A stretch of 64,000 nucleotides of DNA from Catonella morbi ATCC 51271 (GCF_000160035.2 NZ_KI535368.1:496001-560000); one strand, 5' to 3'; shown: positions 35,409 through 44,851, counted from the stretch's first letter. Program-made: numbers and translations. Notes: generated from the sequence alone by a model not told the origin.

Positions 35409-35825
35409 TTAGATGATGATTCCCTCAAGGTGGTCACATTCATGCTCAATTATCTCTGCAATATATCCACTGTAAAGTTTGATGTGTTTCTTAAAATCCT
35501 CATCAAAATATTCGAGAGTAATATTTCTGTGTCTGACAGCCTTTCTCTCTCCTTCAAGGCACATACAACCTTCCTCAGTCTCATAAGCCCCGCTCTTTTT
35601 AATTATCTTAGGATTAAGCATAACTGTCATTACATCGCTATTTTCAGGCTGTATGGCTATAACCGCCTTATTTATACCTATCATATTGGCTGACATACCT
35701 ACACACTCATCTGCATATGCCTTTAAGGTGTCTTTTAAATCCTCTACTACAGCCATGTCATCTTTCGTAACAGGCTCCGACTTAAGTCTTAAAAAAAACT
35801 GATCTTTAACTAATTCCCTTACCAT
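35409..35825 (-). CDS. def: Peptide deformylase-like protein with altered motifs
   Basis: The 138-residue protein belongs to the deformylases that remove the formyl group from nascent proteins. The metal motif EIIEHECDHLEGI is intact, and the second motif reads EEGCMCLEGE, keeping the metal-binding Cys. The first motif, normally GxGLAAxQ, is CVGMSANMIG here, so the active-site Gln is replaced by Met. A short divergent deformylase group with such changes exists in Clostridia; activity is uncertain and a second, standard def may exist elsewhere. It lies between transketolase and mgtE on the same strand. Confidence 0.85.
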   Translation of the reverse strand: MVRELVKDQFFLRLKSEPVTKDDMAVVEDLKDTLKAYADECVGMSANMIGINKAVIAIQPENSDVMTVMLNPKIIKKSGAYETEEGCMCLEGERKAVRHRNITLEYFDEDFKKHIKLYSGYIAEIIEHECDHLEGIII

Positions 35826-35879
35826 AAGTTCTCTGTCCTTTTTATTTTATTTAATACAGCATTAACAATTTTTTAATTC

Positions 35880-37865
35880 TTACTTAATTACTTCTTTTAC
35901 AGCCTTAACAACATTTTCTACCGTAAATCCAAATTCCTTAAACAGCACATCGGCAGGTGCGGATGCCCCAAATCTGTCAAGGCAGACTGTCTTACCGTCA
36001 AGTCCCACATACTTGCCCCAGCCAAATTCTGAAAGTGCCTCAACTGCAACTCTTGCTCTTACAGTCTTTGGAAGTACCTTTTCTTTATATTCATCAGACT
36101 GTTTCTCAAATATATCCATACAAGGCATGGATACCACTCTTACATCCACTCCTTCTTTAGCCAGCATTTCCTTAGCCTCTATGGAAAGGCTTACCTCTGA
36201 ACCGCTTGCAATAAGGATTGCATCCGGTGTCTCTTTAGAAGAATCAGCTATTACATAGCCACCTTTAAGCGCTTTTTTAGAAGAACCTGCAAGCTGAGGA
36301 AGATTCTGTCTTGTAAGCACAAGGGCAGTAGGTGTTTCCTCGGATGTAACCGCACTGTACCAGGCTGCAATAGTCTCTGTGGCATCAGCAGGGCGGAATA
36401 CATTGAAGTTAGGCATAGCCCTAAACTCTGCAAGCTGTTCTATAGGTTCATGTGTAGGTCCGTCCTCTCCTACTCCGATAGAATCATGCGTAAGTACAAA
36501 AGTAAGAGGTATCTCCATAAGTGAAGCCAGTCTTGCCATAGGCTTTACATAATCGCTGAATACAAAGAAGGTAGATACATAGGCTTTAAGTCCATGTAGT
36601 ACAAGACCGTTACCAATACCTGTCATTGCAAGCTCTCTTACGCCAAAATGTACATTTCTTCCTGCATAATTTTCTGCTGAATAATCTCCGGCTCCGTTTA
36701 CATAGCTCTTGTTAGACGGAGCAAGGTCAGCAGAACCTCCGAAAAGTGTAGGTAGTTTTGCTGAAAGCTTATTTAATACCTTACCTGAAAGGTTTCTGGT
36801 TGCATCAGCCTTATCCTCATAGCTCCAGAAGTCCTCATCATCCAGTAAATTTAATGCCTTATTTTCATCCTTAAATTCATCCCAAAGTACCTTCATCTCA
36901 GGGAATTTCTCACAATATTCCTTAAAAAGACACTTCCACTCTTCTTCTTTCTTCGCAAGACTCTCTGCCTTTGCCTTATAGTTCTCATATACTTCTTCAG
37001 GCACAAAGAAAGGCTCTTCACTTGGCCAGCCGAGCTTTTTCTTCATAGCTATTATGTTATCTGCACCGAGAGGAGCACCATGTACATCTGCCGAGCCCTC
37101 CTTAGGCGAACTAAAGCCAATCTTGGTATTAATCTTAATAAATGAAGGCTGTTCTTTATTTGCCTTTGCTTCTTCTATTGCTTTACCTATTTCGGCAAGG
37201 TCATTACCGTCTTTAACCTCAAGCACCTGGAATCCCATAGCCTTAAATCTCGCCGGAACATCCTCTGTAAAGGCAATATCCGTATTTCCTTCTATGGAAA
37301 TTTTATTTGAATCATAAAGCACAATGAGTTTATTTAATTTAAGTGTGCCTGCAAGAGAAAAGGCCTCATAATTGATACCTTCCATCATACAGCCGTCTCC
37401 GCCAAGTACATAGGTATAGTGGTCAACTATAGGGTATCCTTCCTTGTTAAACTTAGCCGCAAGATGCGTCTCAGCCATAGCCATACCCACTGCCATAGCC
37501 ATACCCGCTCCGAGAGGGCCGGTTGAAGCTTCTACACCTGTAGTAACACCATACTCAGGATGTCCGGGAGTCTTAGAACCCCACTGGCGAAAATTCTTCA
37601 TATCCTCAAGAGTAAGTCCGTATCCGAAAAGATGAAGCAATGAGTAAAGAAGGGTTGAGCCATGTCCGCCCGAAAGAATAAATCTGTCTCTGTTGTCCCA
37701 ATAAGGATTCTTTGGGTTATGGTTCATGTGATTAGCCCAAAGCTCATAACCGATGGCCGCCGCTCCGAGCGGAAGTCCGGGATGTCCCGAATTTGCCTTC
37801 TGTACCGCATCTGCGGCCAATACTCTGATTGCGTTTACTGACATATTTTCAATATTATTACTCAT
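35880..37865 (-). CDS. tkt: Transketolase
   Basis: The full-length 661-residue thiamine-diphosphate enzyme of the non-oxidative pentose phosphate pathway. Visible are KANSGHPGLPLGAA, the ThDP/Mg site GGDGCMMEGINYEA, the pyrimidine-domain segment HDSIGVGEDGPTHEP and the C-terminal FGASAPADVLFKEFGF. Start behind TTAGGAGG. Downstream is the deformylase gene, upstream the ThyX-like gene; neither is functionally linked. Confidence 0.97.
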   Translation of the reverse strand: MSNNIENMSVNAIRVLAADAVQKANSGHPGLPLGAAAIGYELWANHMNHNPKNPYWDNRDRFILSGGHGSTLLYSLLHLFGYGLTLEDMKNFRQWGSKTPGHPEYGVTTGVEASTGPLGAGMAMAVGMAMAETHLAAKFNKEGYPIVDHYTYVLGGDGCMMEGINYEAFSLAGTLKLNKLIVLYDSNKISIEGNTDIAFTEDVPARFKAMGFQVLEVKDGNDLAEIGKAIEEAKANKEQPSFIKINTKIGFSSPKEGSADVHGAPLGADNIIAMKKKLGWPSEEPFFVPEEVYENYKAKAESLAKKEEEWKCLFKEYCEKFPEMKVLWDEFKDENKALNLLDDEDFWSYEDKADATRNLSGKVLNKLSAKLPTLFGGSADLAPSNKSYVNGAGDYSAENYAGRNVHFGVRELAMTGIGNGLVLHGLKAYVSTFFVFSDYVKPMARLASLMEIPLTFVLTHDSIGVGEDGPTHEPIEQLAEFRAMPNFNVFRPADATETIAAWYSAVTSEETPTALVLTRQNLPQLAGSSKKALKGGYVIADSSKETPDAILIASGSEVSLSIEAKEMLAKEGVDVRVVSMPCMDIFEKQSDEYKEKVLPKTVRARVAVEALSEFGWGKYVGLDGKTVCLDRFGASAPADVLFKEFGFTVENVVKAVKEVIK

Positions 37866-37921
37866 TGTTTCCCTCCTAAAATATTATTGTTAAAGAGCTT
37901 TAGTTATCTTGTATCTTAATT

Positions 37922-38539
37922 TTATCTGTTGATAATTATATCCTCTGCATAAGGAAGTGTCTTAATCCAATCACAAAGTGTATGCCATTCTTGAAGCTTA
38001 TGAGCCTTTCTCGCATAATAAATATTGGACAAGGTCTCATAGTTTAATGTACAGGTTCTGAGCTGGTTATAACTTGACGGAAGCATCTGTATAAGGTCAT
38101 ACCAGCAGGCCTTATCCTTAGTCTCCACAAATTTCTTTCTGACTTCTTCCATATAAGCTACAAAGTCAAGAAAATGTTTCTTTGTCTCCTCTGTCATATG
38201 GTCGGTTGAGAAATCTTCCTCTTCAAAAGCCTTGCTGTGTATCTTATGCATTGTGCTTGTAGAATTTGCTACAGTTGCTACCTTGTAGGTATCATACTCC
38301 TTCCACCAGTAAAGTGGTGCAGTTATATCAACCGATACAAATATCTGCCTGATAAACTTTCTATGGTCAGGTCCCGCCTTGGCAAGTCTCTTTGCAAGGT
38401 CAAGATCATTCGGTCCTAATACATAATTTCTGTCTTCATCATAATAACTGTCTGTCCTTGCCCATGAATTCATAGGGTTCCTTGCACCCCTCATAGCGTT
38501 TTCAAGGTTAAGTACAGAAGTTCTCTCTAATTTTATCAT
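37922..38539 (-). CDS. Possible ThyX-like protein, function unknown
   Basis: A 205-residue soluble protein. The arrangement of conserved-looking segments (HRKFIRQIFVSVDITAPLYW, NSTSTMHKIHS, LPSSYNQLRTCTLNYETLSN) recalls flavin-dependent thymidylate synthase ThyX, which has a W-x-x-x-D/E-x-Y-K opening region and a late LP-x-S-x-x-T/Q helix, but the RHR-x7-S signature of true ThyX is not present as such. I therefore infer a ThyX-superfamily paralogue only tentatively. It has a GGCGG-type ribosome site and is the first gene of the tkt run. It may bind flavin or nucleotide, or have another role. Confidence 0.6.
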   Translation of the reverse strand: MIKLERTSVLNLENAMRGARNPMNSWARTDSYYDEDRNYVLGPNDLDLAKRLAKAGPDHRKFIRQIFVSVDITAPLYWWKEYDTYKVATVANSTSTMHKIHSKAFEEEDFSTDHMTEETKKHFLDFVAYMEEVRKKFVETKDKACWYDLIQMLPSSYNQLRTCTLNYETLSNIYYARKAHKLQEWHTLCDWIKTLPYAEDIIINR

Positions 38540-38644
38540 ATTTATGCCGCCTTTATGCTTTCTATTTTAAGTTTTCACATGAAGCTAGTTTACCACATTC
38601 TCAGCATACTTATCAATAGTTAAACCATCTCTCAGCAAAAAACC

Positions 38645-38673
38645 TTGCTATAACCTGTTTTTTGCCTTATAAT
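38645..38673 (+). promoter_or_regulatory. Promoter of the SPEDIAALF repeat protein gene
   Basis: TTGCTA (38645-38650), 17-base spacer, TATAAT (38668-38673), about 55 bases upstream of the ATG at 38734. Confidence 0.6.
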
Positions 38674-38733
38674 ATAAAAAAATAATTGTTTCAAATTTAT
38701 AGTTATATAAAAATCCCGCAAAAGAGGTATGAA

Positions 38734-40011
38734 ATGAAAAAAAATAAAATAATTCCATTTTCACTACTTTTTATCACTCTTACTTTTTTAGAGCTTTTCT
38801 GCATAATAAAATATTCTGATGTTTTTTATTTTCCTTTGACAGTAGGTGCGACACTGCTCGGTTCTTCCTATTTATTATTGACTGAGATTACAAATACCGT
38901 AAAATCTTTTATAAAAGAAAGGGATGAAAAAGCAAACGAAATAAATGCAAACGAAGCTGCTTTGGCGGAAAAGGAAGAAGCTGTCAAACTTGCAAAGGCA
39001 ACCTATGTGCTTGAAAAAAGAATTCTCAATCTTTTAGAAGAACGTATACTGATGCCGGAGGAGAACGTGGAGAATTTAAGCAGTCTTCAGGCTGAAGTAA
39101 TTCGTGCGATTAAAACCTCTATAAAATATGATATAAAAAATATAAACCATATAGCTGATGTTATTACAGATAATTCGATGGCACAGGCTGACCTAGCTCA
39201 GATACTTTCCAAATTCGATGCTCTTGCACTTGAATTAAAGAGCAATCAGCTGACTATGAATGCTGTAAAAGAACAGCTTCAGACTATTACAGACATAGCA
39301 AGACAGATATCTAATAACAGAATACAGTACGCAAGCCCTGTTACACAGGTTTCAGATAGTATGGCAGCAAATAACGTATCTGTTTCTGAGAATACTGCCG
39401 GAGAATATACAAAACCTGTAAGTAAAGCAGTACCAAGTGAGACCGTAGCAGACATTGCTTCTTCCGGCACAGAAGCCGTATACAGTGAGGAAATAACTGT
39501 CGAACCTGCTCTTCGGGAAGATATACCAATAGTCGAAGATTCAGTTCCTGAAACCGAGGAAATTGTTCCTGAAACCACAGAAGCAGTCACAACTGCTGAA
39601 TCTGATGAGGTTGCGGGGAGCACACCTGAATTTGTGGACACTATGACAAAAGATGAACCTGTTTCCGAAGAATCTGCTTCCGCTCCGGCTAACGACGATC
39701 CGAACAAACAGATGAGTCCTGAAGAAATTGCCGCTCTTTTTGCAGCTTCTTCTCCTGAGCCTGAACCTGTTGTACAAGAACCGGCTCCCGCTAATGACGA
39801 TCCGAACAAGAAAATGAGCCCTGAAGACATTGCTGCTTTGTTTGCTTCTGCCAGCCTTGCACTCGAGCCCGAGCCAAGTACTCCGGTACCTAAAACCGCC
39901 ATAGAAGCACTTTCAAAGCCTGCACCGGCAGTCACTCCGGTCTCAGACGATCCTAATAAAAAAATGAGCCCTGAAGATATTGCCGCCCTATTTGCTTCAG
40001 CAGGGCAGTAA
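38734..40011 (+). CDS. Membrane-anchored protein with three SPEDIAALF-like motifs
   Basis: From ATG 38734 (AAAGAGG upstream) the product has about 425 residues. Two hydrophobic helices lie near residues 7-50; a coiled coil rich in Glu/Ala/Lys follows (about 60-210, with KEEAVKLAKATYVLEKRI), then a long acidic Pro/Glu/Thr/Ser-rich disordered stretch. Three copies of a 19-residue unit (DDPNKKMSPEDIAALFASA or close) occur near the end, the last forming the C-terminus. The motif MSPEEIAALFA resembles the MSQDEIDALL-type N-terminal segment of FliM, which binds phosphorylated CheY. Not otherwise recognised. The following exonuclease gene starts 17 bases later. Confidence 0.7.
   Translation: MKKNKIIPFSLLFITLTFLELFCIIKYSDVFYFPLTVGATLLGSSYLLLTEITNTVKSFIKERDEKANEINANEAALAEKEEAVKLAKATYVLEKRILNLLEERILMPEENVENLSSLQAEVIRAIKTSIKYDIKNINHIADVITDNSMAQADLAQILSKFDALALELKSNQLTMNAVKEQLQTITDIARQISNNRIQYASPVTQVSDSMAANNVSVSENTAGEYTKPVSKAVPSETVADIASSGTEAVYSEEITVEPALREDIPIVEDSVPETEEIVPETTEAVTTAESDEVAGSTPEFVDTMTKDEPVSEESASAPANDDPNKQMSPEEIAALFAASSPEPEPVVQEPAPANDDPNKKMSPEDIAALFASASLALEPEPSTPVPKTAIEALSKPAPAVTPVSDDPNKKMSPEDIAALFASAGQ
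39690..40008 (+). repeat. Three coding repeats of DDPNK.MSPE.IAALF
   Basis: Copies at about 39694-39747, 39796-39852 and 39949-40005. The DNA of copies differs at third positions while the protein is nearly identical, so the motif is kept by selection and not just a recent duplication. Confidence 0.75.
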
Positions 40012-40028
40012 AATAATCCGGAGATAAA

Positions 40029-40970
40029 ATGAGATATATAGTTTTTGACCTTGAATGGAATCAAGGATATCCTTCAAAGGAAGAGTCTGAGAAGTCTCTT
40101 CCTTTTGAGATTATTGAAATTGGAGCAGTAAAGCTTGATGAACATTTTAAGATTATCGATTCTTTTCACAGAATAATAAAACCTGTTGTATATCCTGAAT
40201 TATTCAAATATACAAAAGAGCTTATTCCGCTTACCGAAAAAGACCTGTCTAAGGGAACCGACTTTGTGACTGCCTGCAAGGAGTTCTTAAAATGGTGCCG
40301 CAAAGGAGACCGAAATTATTCATTTGCAACTTGGGGCACTCTTGACCTGCTTGAGCTCCAAAGAAATATGGCTTTTTTTGAAGTATATAACTGTTTTTCA
40401 AGACCACTGTACTACTACAATGTTCAATATTTGTTTAATATTTTTATGGAAAAATATGATGAAACAGTATTTTCACTTGAAAATGCGATTAAATATCTGG
40501 AGTTAGATGAAGATAAAGCCTTTCACAGCGCCATTTCAGATGCTGAGTATACCGCCGAAATTCTCCGGCATATAAGTGATATTAATATAAGACTGTATCC
40601 TTCGGTAGATACTTACAAATTTCCTCTCAACAAAAATCAGGAGGTAAGTATAATCTATCCGGATCACAAACTAAGCATCACGAGAGCTTACAGTTCTAAA
40701 GAAGCTCTGAGAAAAGCCTCTGAAAGTGAAGCCTTTTGCTGCCATATCTGCGGTAAAAAACTCCACCGGATAGTGCCTTGGTATACCTCTAATTCAAAGA
40801 ATTACTATATAGTCGGAGAGTGTAAGATGCATGGTTACATCAAGGGAAAAAGACTTATTAAAAATCCCGATGACAGACATTATTTTGCCATCTCCACCCT
40901 GCGTTCTCTCTCAAAAGATCAGGCTATGACAATGCTTAAGAATTATAACAGTAGGAAGCAGAATCCATAA
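40029..40970 (+). CDS. DEDDh 3'-5' exonuclease family protein
   Basis: The 313-residue protein starts with the Exo I motif VFDLEWNQG (Asp and Glu ligands) and has Exo III HSAISDAEYTAEIL (His and Asp). This resembles the KapD/ERI-1-type RNase-T-like branch of the DnaQ superfamily. The last 100 residues include a probable zinc-binding Cys cluster (CCHICGKKL and, 30 residues later, GECKMHGY). It lies 17 bases after the repeat protein and ends before a terminator. Substrate, DNA or RNA, cannot be told. Confidence 0.88.
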   Translation: MRYIVFDLEWNQGYPSKEESEKSLPFEIIEIGAVKLDEHFKIIDSFHRIIKPVVYPELFKYTKELIPLTEKDLSKGTDFVTACKEFLKWCRKGDRNYSFATWGTLDLLELQRNMAFFEVYNCFSRPLYYYNVQYLFNIFMEKYDETVFSLENAIKYLELDEDKAFHSAISDAEYTAEILRHISDINIRLYPSVDTYKFPLNKNQEVSIIYPDHKLSITRAYSSKEALRKASESEAFCCHICGKKLHRIVPWYTSNSKNYYIVGECKMHGYIKGKRLIKNPDDRHYFAISTLRSLSKDQAMTMLKNYNSRKQNP

Positions 40971-41018
40971 CGAAAAGAATGATACATATTTCACACACAA
41001 CGTTATAAGGCAAAATTA

Positions 41019-41049
41019 AAACCGGCTTACCATTTAAGCCGGTTTCTTT
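41019..41049. terminator. Bidirectional terminator between convergent genes
   Basis: AAACCGGCTTA (41019-41029) pairs perfectly with TAAGCCGGTTT (41035-41045) across 5 bases, followed on the plus strand by CTTTTATTT. It contains the stop codon of the convergent carboxypeptidase gene. Confidence 0.85.
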
Positions 41050-42415
41050 TATTTATCCCTCTTCTATGCTTTCTATATCTCCTGCGTGCCACCTGTGATG
41101 GCTTCCTGTATACAAATATATACCAAAGCAGTGCCAATATCATAAACACAGAAGCCGCAATCATGCCTATTGCCACAAAATTTATCCCTTTTTCCGCCTC
41201 TTCTACAGGCTCTGTTTCAGGTGTAGGTTGCGGTTTATTAAAAGGATAAGACTTTGAGCTTGTATATATAAGTTCCACATTTCCTATGCATTCACCCCCG
41301 TATTGATATTCAACATTTCCAATACAGTTAGCCCCCGCCTCTACAGCGGTAAGTTCATTTTCTGTAATCTTGGCAGTAACTCCGTTTATATCACATTTTT
41401 TGGGTACTGCAAGTGTCGCCGTTCCGGATACCGTAAACTCTGCCGATGGATCATTTTCCAAAATATGGGCATAAGTACCTCCGGCATTCTCACTTAAATT
41501 AAGGGGGATCTTATCTGCCTGTAACATTCTGAATCTCTTAAATGTATAGTCCGTAAGCTTTTTAGTGTTGGTATACTGTACATCTCTGCTTTCAGCATTC
41601 ATTATTACGCAGACTACATCCATGGCTCCTTTTTTTACATAGGAAACCAGATTAAATTTAGCTTCTCTGGTGTAACCTGTTTTGCCGGCATAGCAATATT
41701 CATAAGCGTGTTCAGGACACTGCATCGGATTAAAAAGCTGATGGGTATTGGATAACGGACGTTTCTCCTTCATCAGGTTGGTTTTCGGTAGCACATATTT
41801 TCTGGTACTTGCGATTTCTTTAAAAGCATCTATCTTTATAGCTGCTCTTGCGATTTTTGCAAGGTCTGCCGGTGTGGTATAGTGATCATCTTCATAAAGC
41901 CCGCTCGGATTTCTGAAATGGGTATTGGTACAGCCAAGCTCGGCCGCCTTTTCATTCATCATATCGGCAAAGGCATCTATACTCCCTGCCGTGTGTATAG
42001 CAAGTGCATTGGCTACTTCATTGGCAGACGCAAGCATCAGCCCATACAGACACTCTCTCAATGTGAGTTTTTCACCCGGTGTAATCCCTATACTTGAGCT
42101 TCCTCTGTCTGCTGCATCAATAGCTTCTTTAGTAAATTCTACTTCTTCATCAAGCGACTTTGCATGCTCTATAGCAAGCATAGCTGTCATTATCTTAGTC
42201 GTACTCGCGGGGTACCACTTCTTGTTTCCGTTTTTTGAAACCAGAATCGTACCTGTTGCAAGATCCATAACCACAGCTTCTTTAGCTTTTATAGATGGGC
42301 ATTCCGGCCAAAGTGCAGAATCGGCCGCAAAAACTGTATTTATTTTAAGAACTGAAAATAAAACCATTATCATCAAAAAAAATGCAAAACTTCTTTTTAT
42401 ATATAATTTTTTCAT
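41027..42415 (-). CDS. D-alanyl-D-alanine carboxypeptidase (S11, PBP5 type)
   Basis: From ATG 42415 (GGAGA upstream) the product has 462 residues; an earlier in-frame start would put charged residues before the signal peptide. It is exported (signal peptide MKKLYIKRSFAFFLMIMVLF, Ala cleavage near AAD) and trims the pentapeptide in peptidoglycan. The three active-site motifs are STTKIM (SxxK), SANEVA (SxN) and KTGYT (KTG). A C-terminal PBP5-like domain, one membrane helix and a very basic cytoplasmic tail follow (RRRYRKHRRG). It is a standard cell-wall gene. Confidence 0.94.
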   Translation of the reverse strand: MKKLYIKRSFAFFLMIMVLFSVLKINTVFAADSALWPECPSIKAKEAVVMDLATGTILVSKNGNKKWYPASTTKIMTAMLAIEHAKSLDEEVEFTKEAIDAADRGSSSIGITPGEKLTLRECLYGLMLASANEVANALAIHTAGSIDAFADMMNEKAAELGCTNTHFRNPSGLYEDDHYTTPADLAKIARAAIKIDAFKEIASTRKYVLPKTNLMKEKRPLSNTHQLFNPMQCPEHAYEYCYAGKTGYTREAKFNLVSYVKKGAMDVVCVIMNAESRDVQYTNTKKLTDYTFKRFRMLQADKIPLNLSENAGGTYAHILENDPSAEFTVSGTATLAVPKKCDINGVTAKITENELTAVEAGANCIGNVEYQYGGECIGNVELIYTSSKSYPFNKPQPTPETEPVEEAEKGINFVAIGMIAASVFMILALLWYIFVYRKPSQVARRRYRKHRRGINKRNRLKW

Positions 42416-42584
42416 AATCTTCTCCCAAATTATCGTACAGAACATTCCCTTACATTTAACCATAGATATAAAGCTATTTCAAGGGCTAATAAAATAAGAA
42501 ATTTTTCTTCCTTGACTTTCCCGCATATTTGTTGTAAAAACTCTTTAGCAATAAGCAAATAAAATAAGTTTATGTGAGGTCTGT

Positions 42585-43223
42585 ATGAGATTAAGAAATG
42601 TACCCGGTTCCAGAGAAGATATAGCTAACAGTGAGTTTGTTATACAGGAGGCTGAAAAGCATAAAGGTGAGATTTCCTCATTTTTCCCTGTTAAACAGCC
42701 ACTTTTTATAGAAATAGGCATGGGAAAGGGGCAGTTTATAACCACACTTGCAAAACTTCATCCCGAAATAAATTATATAGGAATTGAAAAATATTCAAGT
42801 GTACTTGTAAGAGCTATTGAGAAGCAGACAGAGCTGGTGCTTCCCAATCTCAAATTTATCCGCATGGATGCAGAAAATATAAATGAAGTTTTTGGTGAAA
42901 ATGAGGTAGACGGAATTTATCTCAACTTTTCGGATCCCTGGCCAAAGGACAGACATGCGAAGAGAAGACTGACTTCAAGACAGTTTTTTGTAAGATATGA
43001 AAAACTGCTTAACCCTGAGGGTAAAATTCAATTTAAGACAGATAACTCAAACCTCTTTGACTTCTCTTTGGAAGAGGTTGAAGCCACAAATTTTAAGGCC
43101 ACGGAAGTTTCCTATGACCTTCATAACAGCGAATGGAATGAGGGCAATATAATGACAGAGTACGAGGAAAGATTTTCTGCTAAGGGTAATCCTATAAAAA
43201 GGGTTGTGTTTATAAGGAGGTAA
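42585..43223 (+). CDS. trmB: tRNA (guanine-N7-)-methyltransferase
   Basis: The 212-residue enzyme methylates G46 in tRNA. Typical segments are PLFIEIGMGKGQFI (SAM site), NYIGIEKY, NLKFIRMDAENI, NFSDPWPKDRHAKRRL and a C-terminal YEERFSAKGNPI. It stands alone between the carboxypeptidase (divergent) and a terminator. Confidence 0.96.
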   Translation: MRLRNVPGSREDIANSEFVIQEAEKHKGEISSFFPVKQPLFIEIGMGKGQFITTLAKLHPEINYIGIEKYSSVLVRAIEKQTELVLPNLKFIRMDAENINEVFGENEVDGIYLNFSDPWPKDRHAKRRLTSRQFFVRYEKLLNPEGKIQFKTDNSNLFDFSLEEVEATNFKATEVSYDLHNSEWNEGNIMTEYEERFSAKGNPIKRVVFIRR

Positions 43224-43239
43224 AAACTCTGATAGCAGT

Positions 43240-43277
43240 AAAACTCCGCTACAGCTTCAAACTGTAGCGGAGTTTTT
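43240..43277 (+). terminator. Terminator after trmB
   Basis: AAAACTCCGCTACAG (43240-43254) pairs with CTGTAGCGGAGTTTT (43262-43276), 7-base loop, T tract. It can also stop the convergent aldehyde dehydrogenase transcript. Confidence 0.9.
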
Positions 43278-43291
43278 GGAGAGATTTAGGT

Positions 43292-44800
43292 TTATTTCTG
43301 TGGATAAAATCCAGACGGAGCATCACTTAAATTAATAAAAATGTTCTTCTGCTGTGTATAAGCATCTAAAATACTTAAATCTGTCTCTCGTCCTATTCCT
43401 GATTTCTTGTAGCCTCCGAACGGAGCACCTGCAGGTATCTGATTGTAGGTATTTACCCACATACGGCCTGTCTCTACTCGTCTTGCCACATTAATTGCCT
43501 TAGTTATGTCCTTGGTAAAGATTCCGCCTCCGAGTCCATACTCTGAATCGTTTGCCATCTTAATTACATCTTCTGCATCTTTGAACTTGATAATTACAGC
43601 TACAGGTCCGAATATTTCTTCCCTGGCCACCCTCATATCATTGGTTACATCGGTGATAAGTGTAGGCTTAAAGAAGCATCCGTTTGCACAAGCACCTTCG
43701 GTATTCCTTTCACCTCCGATTGCAATTGTAGCACCTTCCGACTTAGCAATGTCAATATATGAACTTACCTTTTTAACCTGGTTTTCATTTATAGAAGCAC
43801 CTATCTGAGTATTCAGACTCAGGGTATCTCCCTGTTCTACAGCTCCAAAAGCCTTCTTTGCGGCTTCTACAAATTTATCATAAATACCTTCCTGTACAAA
43901 CACTCTCGAACCTGCACAGCAAACCTGACCCTGATTAAACAGAATACCGACCTGAAGACCGTCTATTGCCTGTTCCAGGTCACAGTCATCAAAGAATATA
44001 TTTGCGGACTTACCGCCAAGTTCAAGCGTTGCAGGGATGAGTTTCTCTGCTGCCGCCTTCGCTACATTAAGCCCTACCTCTGTAGAACCTGTAAATGCAA
44101 GTTTTCTGAAGCCCGGATGGTCGAGGATATACTGACCGGACTTAGAACCCTTACCTGTAATAACATTTATTACTCCTGCAGGAACTACATCTCCGATAAG
44201 CTCCATAAGCACATTAACGCTGAGAGGAGTTTCAGATGAAGTTTTAAGCACTGTACAATCACCTGCAGCCAGTACCGGTGCAAGTTTCCATGCAGCCATA
44301 AGGAATGGGAAATTCCAAGGAACTATCTGTCCTACTACACCTATGGGCTCGCGAAGTACGAGGCTCAATGTCTCGCCCGGAAAATTCGGTGTATTTAAAA
44401 CCCTTGCCGAATCACTATGAGTAAGTACAGCTCCCGCAAAGTAGCGGAAATGCTCTACTGCCCAAGGCACATCTATGTATGTAGTCTCTCTTATAGGTTT
44501 TCCGTTGTCAAGAGTTTCAACTTCCGCAAGCAGTGCTGAATTAGCCTCAATAATGTCTGCTATTTTATATAATATAGCCGCTCTTTCCTGAGGAGATACC
44601 TCTCTCCAAGCCGGAAATGCCGTCCATGCCGCATTAACTGCATCATCTACATCTTCTTTGGTAGCCTCTGCGCAGTACGCAAGATGCTCTCCCGTAGCCG
44701 GATTCTTTGTAGCAAAAGTTGCCCCATCCGAAGCATCTCTCCACTGTCCGTTGATATAAAGCCCATACTTTTCTTTGAGTTTAACATTCATGACCTTCAC
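43292..44800 (-). CDS. NAD(P)-dependent aldehyde dehydrogenase
   Basis: The 502-residue protein oxidises aldehydes to acids. It has VPWNFPFLMAAWKLAPVL, the glycine motif FTGSTEVG, catalytic Glu in LELGGKSA and the nucleophile Cys in NQGQVCCAGSR (near residue 297). The sequence resembles the AldA/betaine-aldehyde group; the substrate cannot be told. The start is taken as GTG 44800 (AAAGG 6 bases upstream); ATG 44791 is possible. It is divergent from a MocR-type regulator, which likely controls it. Confidence 0.93.
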   Translation of the reverse strand: MKVMNVKLKEKYGLYINGQWRDASDGATFATKNPATGEHLAYCAEATKEDVDDAVNAAWTAFPAWREVSPQERAAILYKIADIIEANSALLAEVETLDNGKPIRETTYIDVPWAVEHFRYFAGAVLTHSDSARVLNTPNFPGETLSLVLREPIGVVGQIVPWNFPFLMAAWKLAPVLAAGDCTVLKTSSETPLSVNVLMELIGDVVPAGVINVITGKGSKSGQYILDHPGFRKLAFTGSTEVGLNVAKAAAEKLIPATLELGGKSANIFFDDCDLEQAIDGLQVGILFNQGQVCCAGSRVFVQEGIYDKFVEAAKKAFGAVEQGDTLSLNTQIGASINENQVKKVSSYIDIAKSEGATIAIGGERNTEGACANGCFFKPTLITDVTNDMRVAREEIFGPVAVIIKFKDAEDVIKMANDSEYGLGGGIFTKDITKAINVARRVETGRMWVNTYNQIPAGAPFGGYKKSGIGRETDLSILDAYTQQKNIFINLSDAPSGFYPQK

Positions 44801-44851
44801 CGTTTACCTTTCTGTAAATTAAGTATTTAACTTTTATTTAATTTGTATTAT

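Noticed and set aside
39279-40064. Long antisense Ser/Thr/Gly-rich frame opposite the SPEDIAALF protein
   Set aside because: It is the mirror of the Glu/Pro-rich repeats; the sense frame has promoter, ribosome site and conserved motif.
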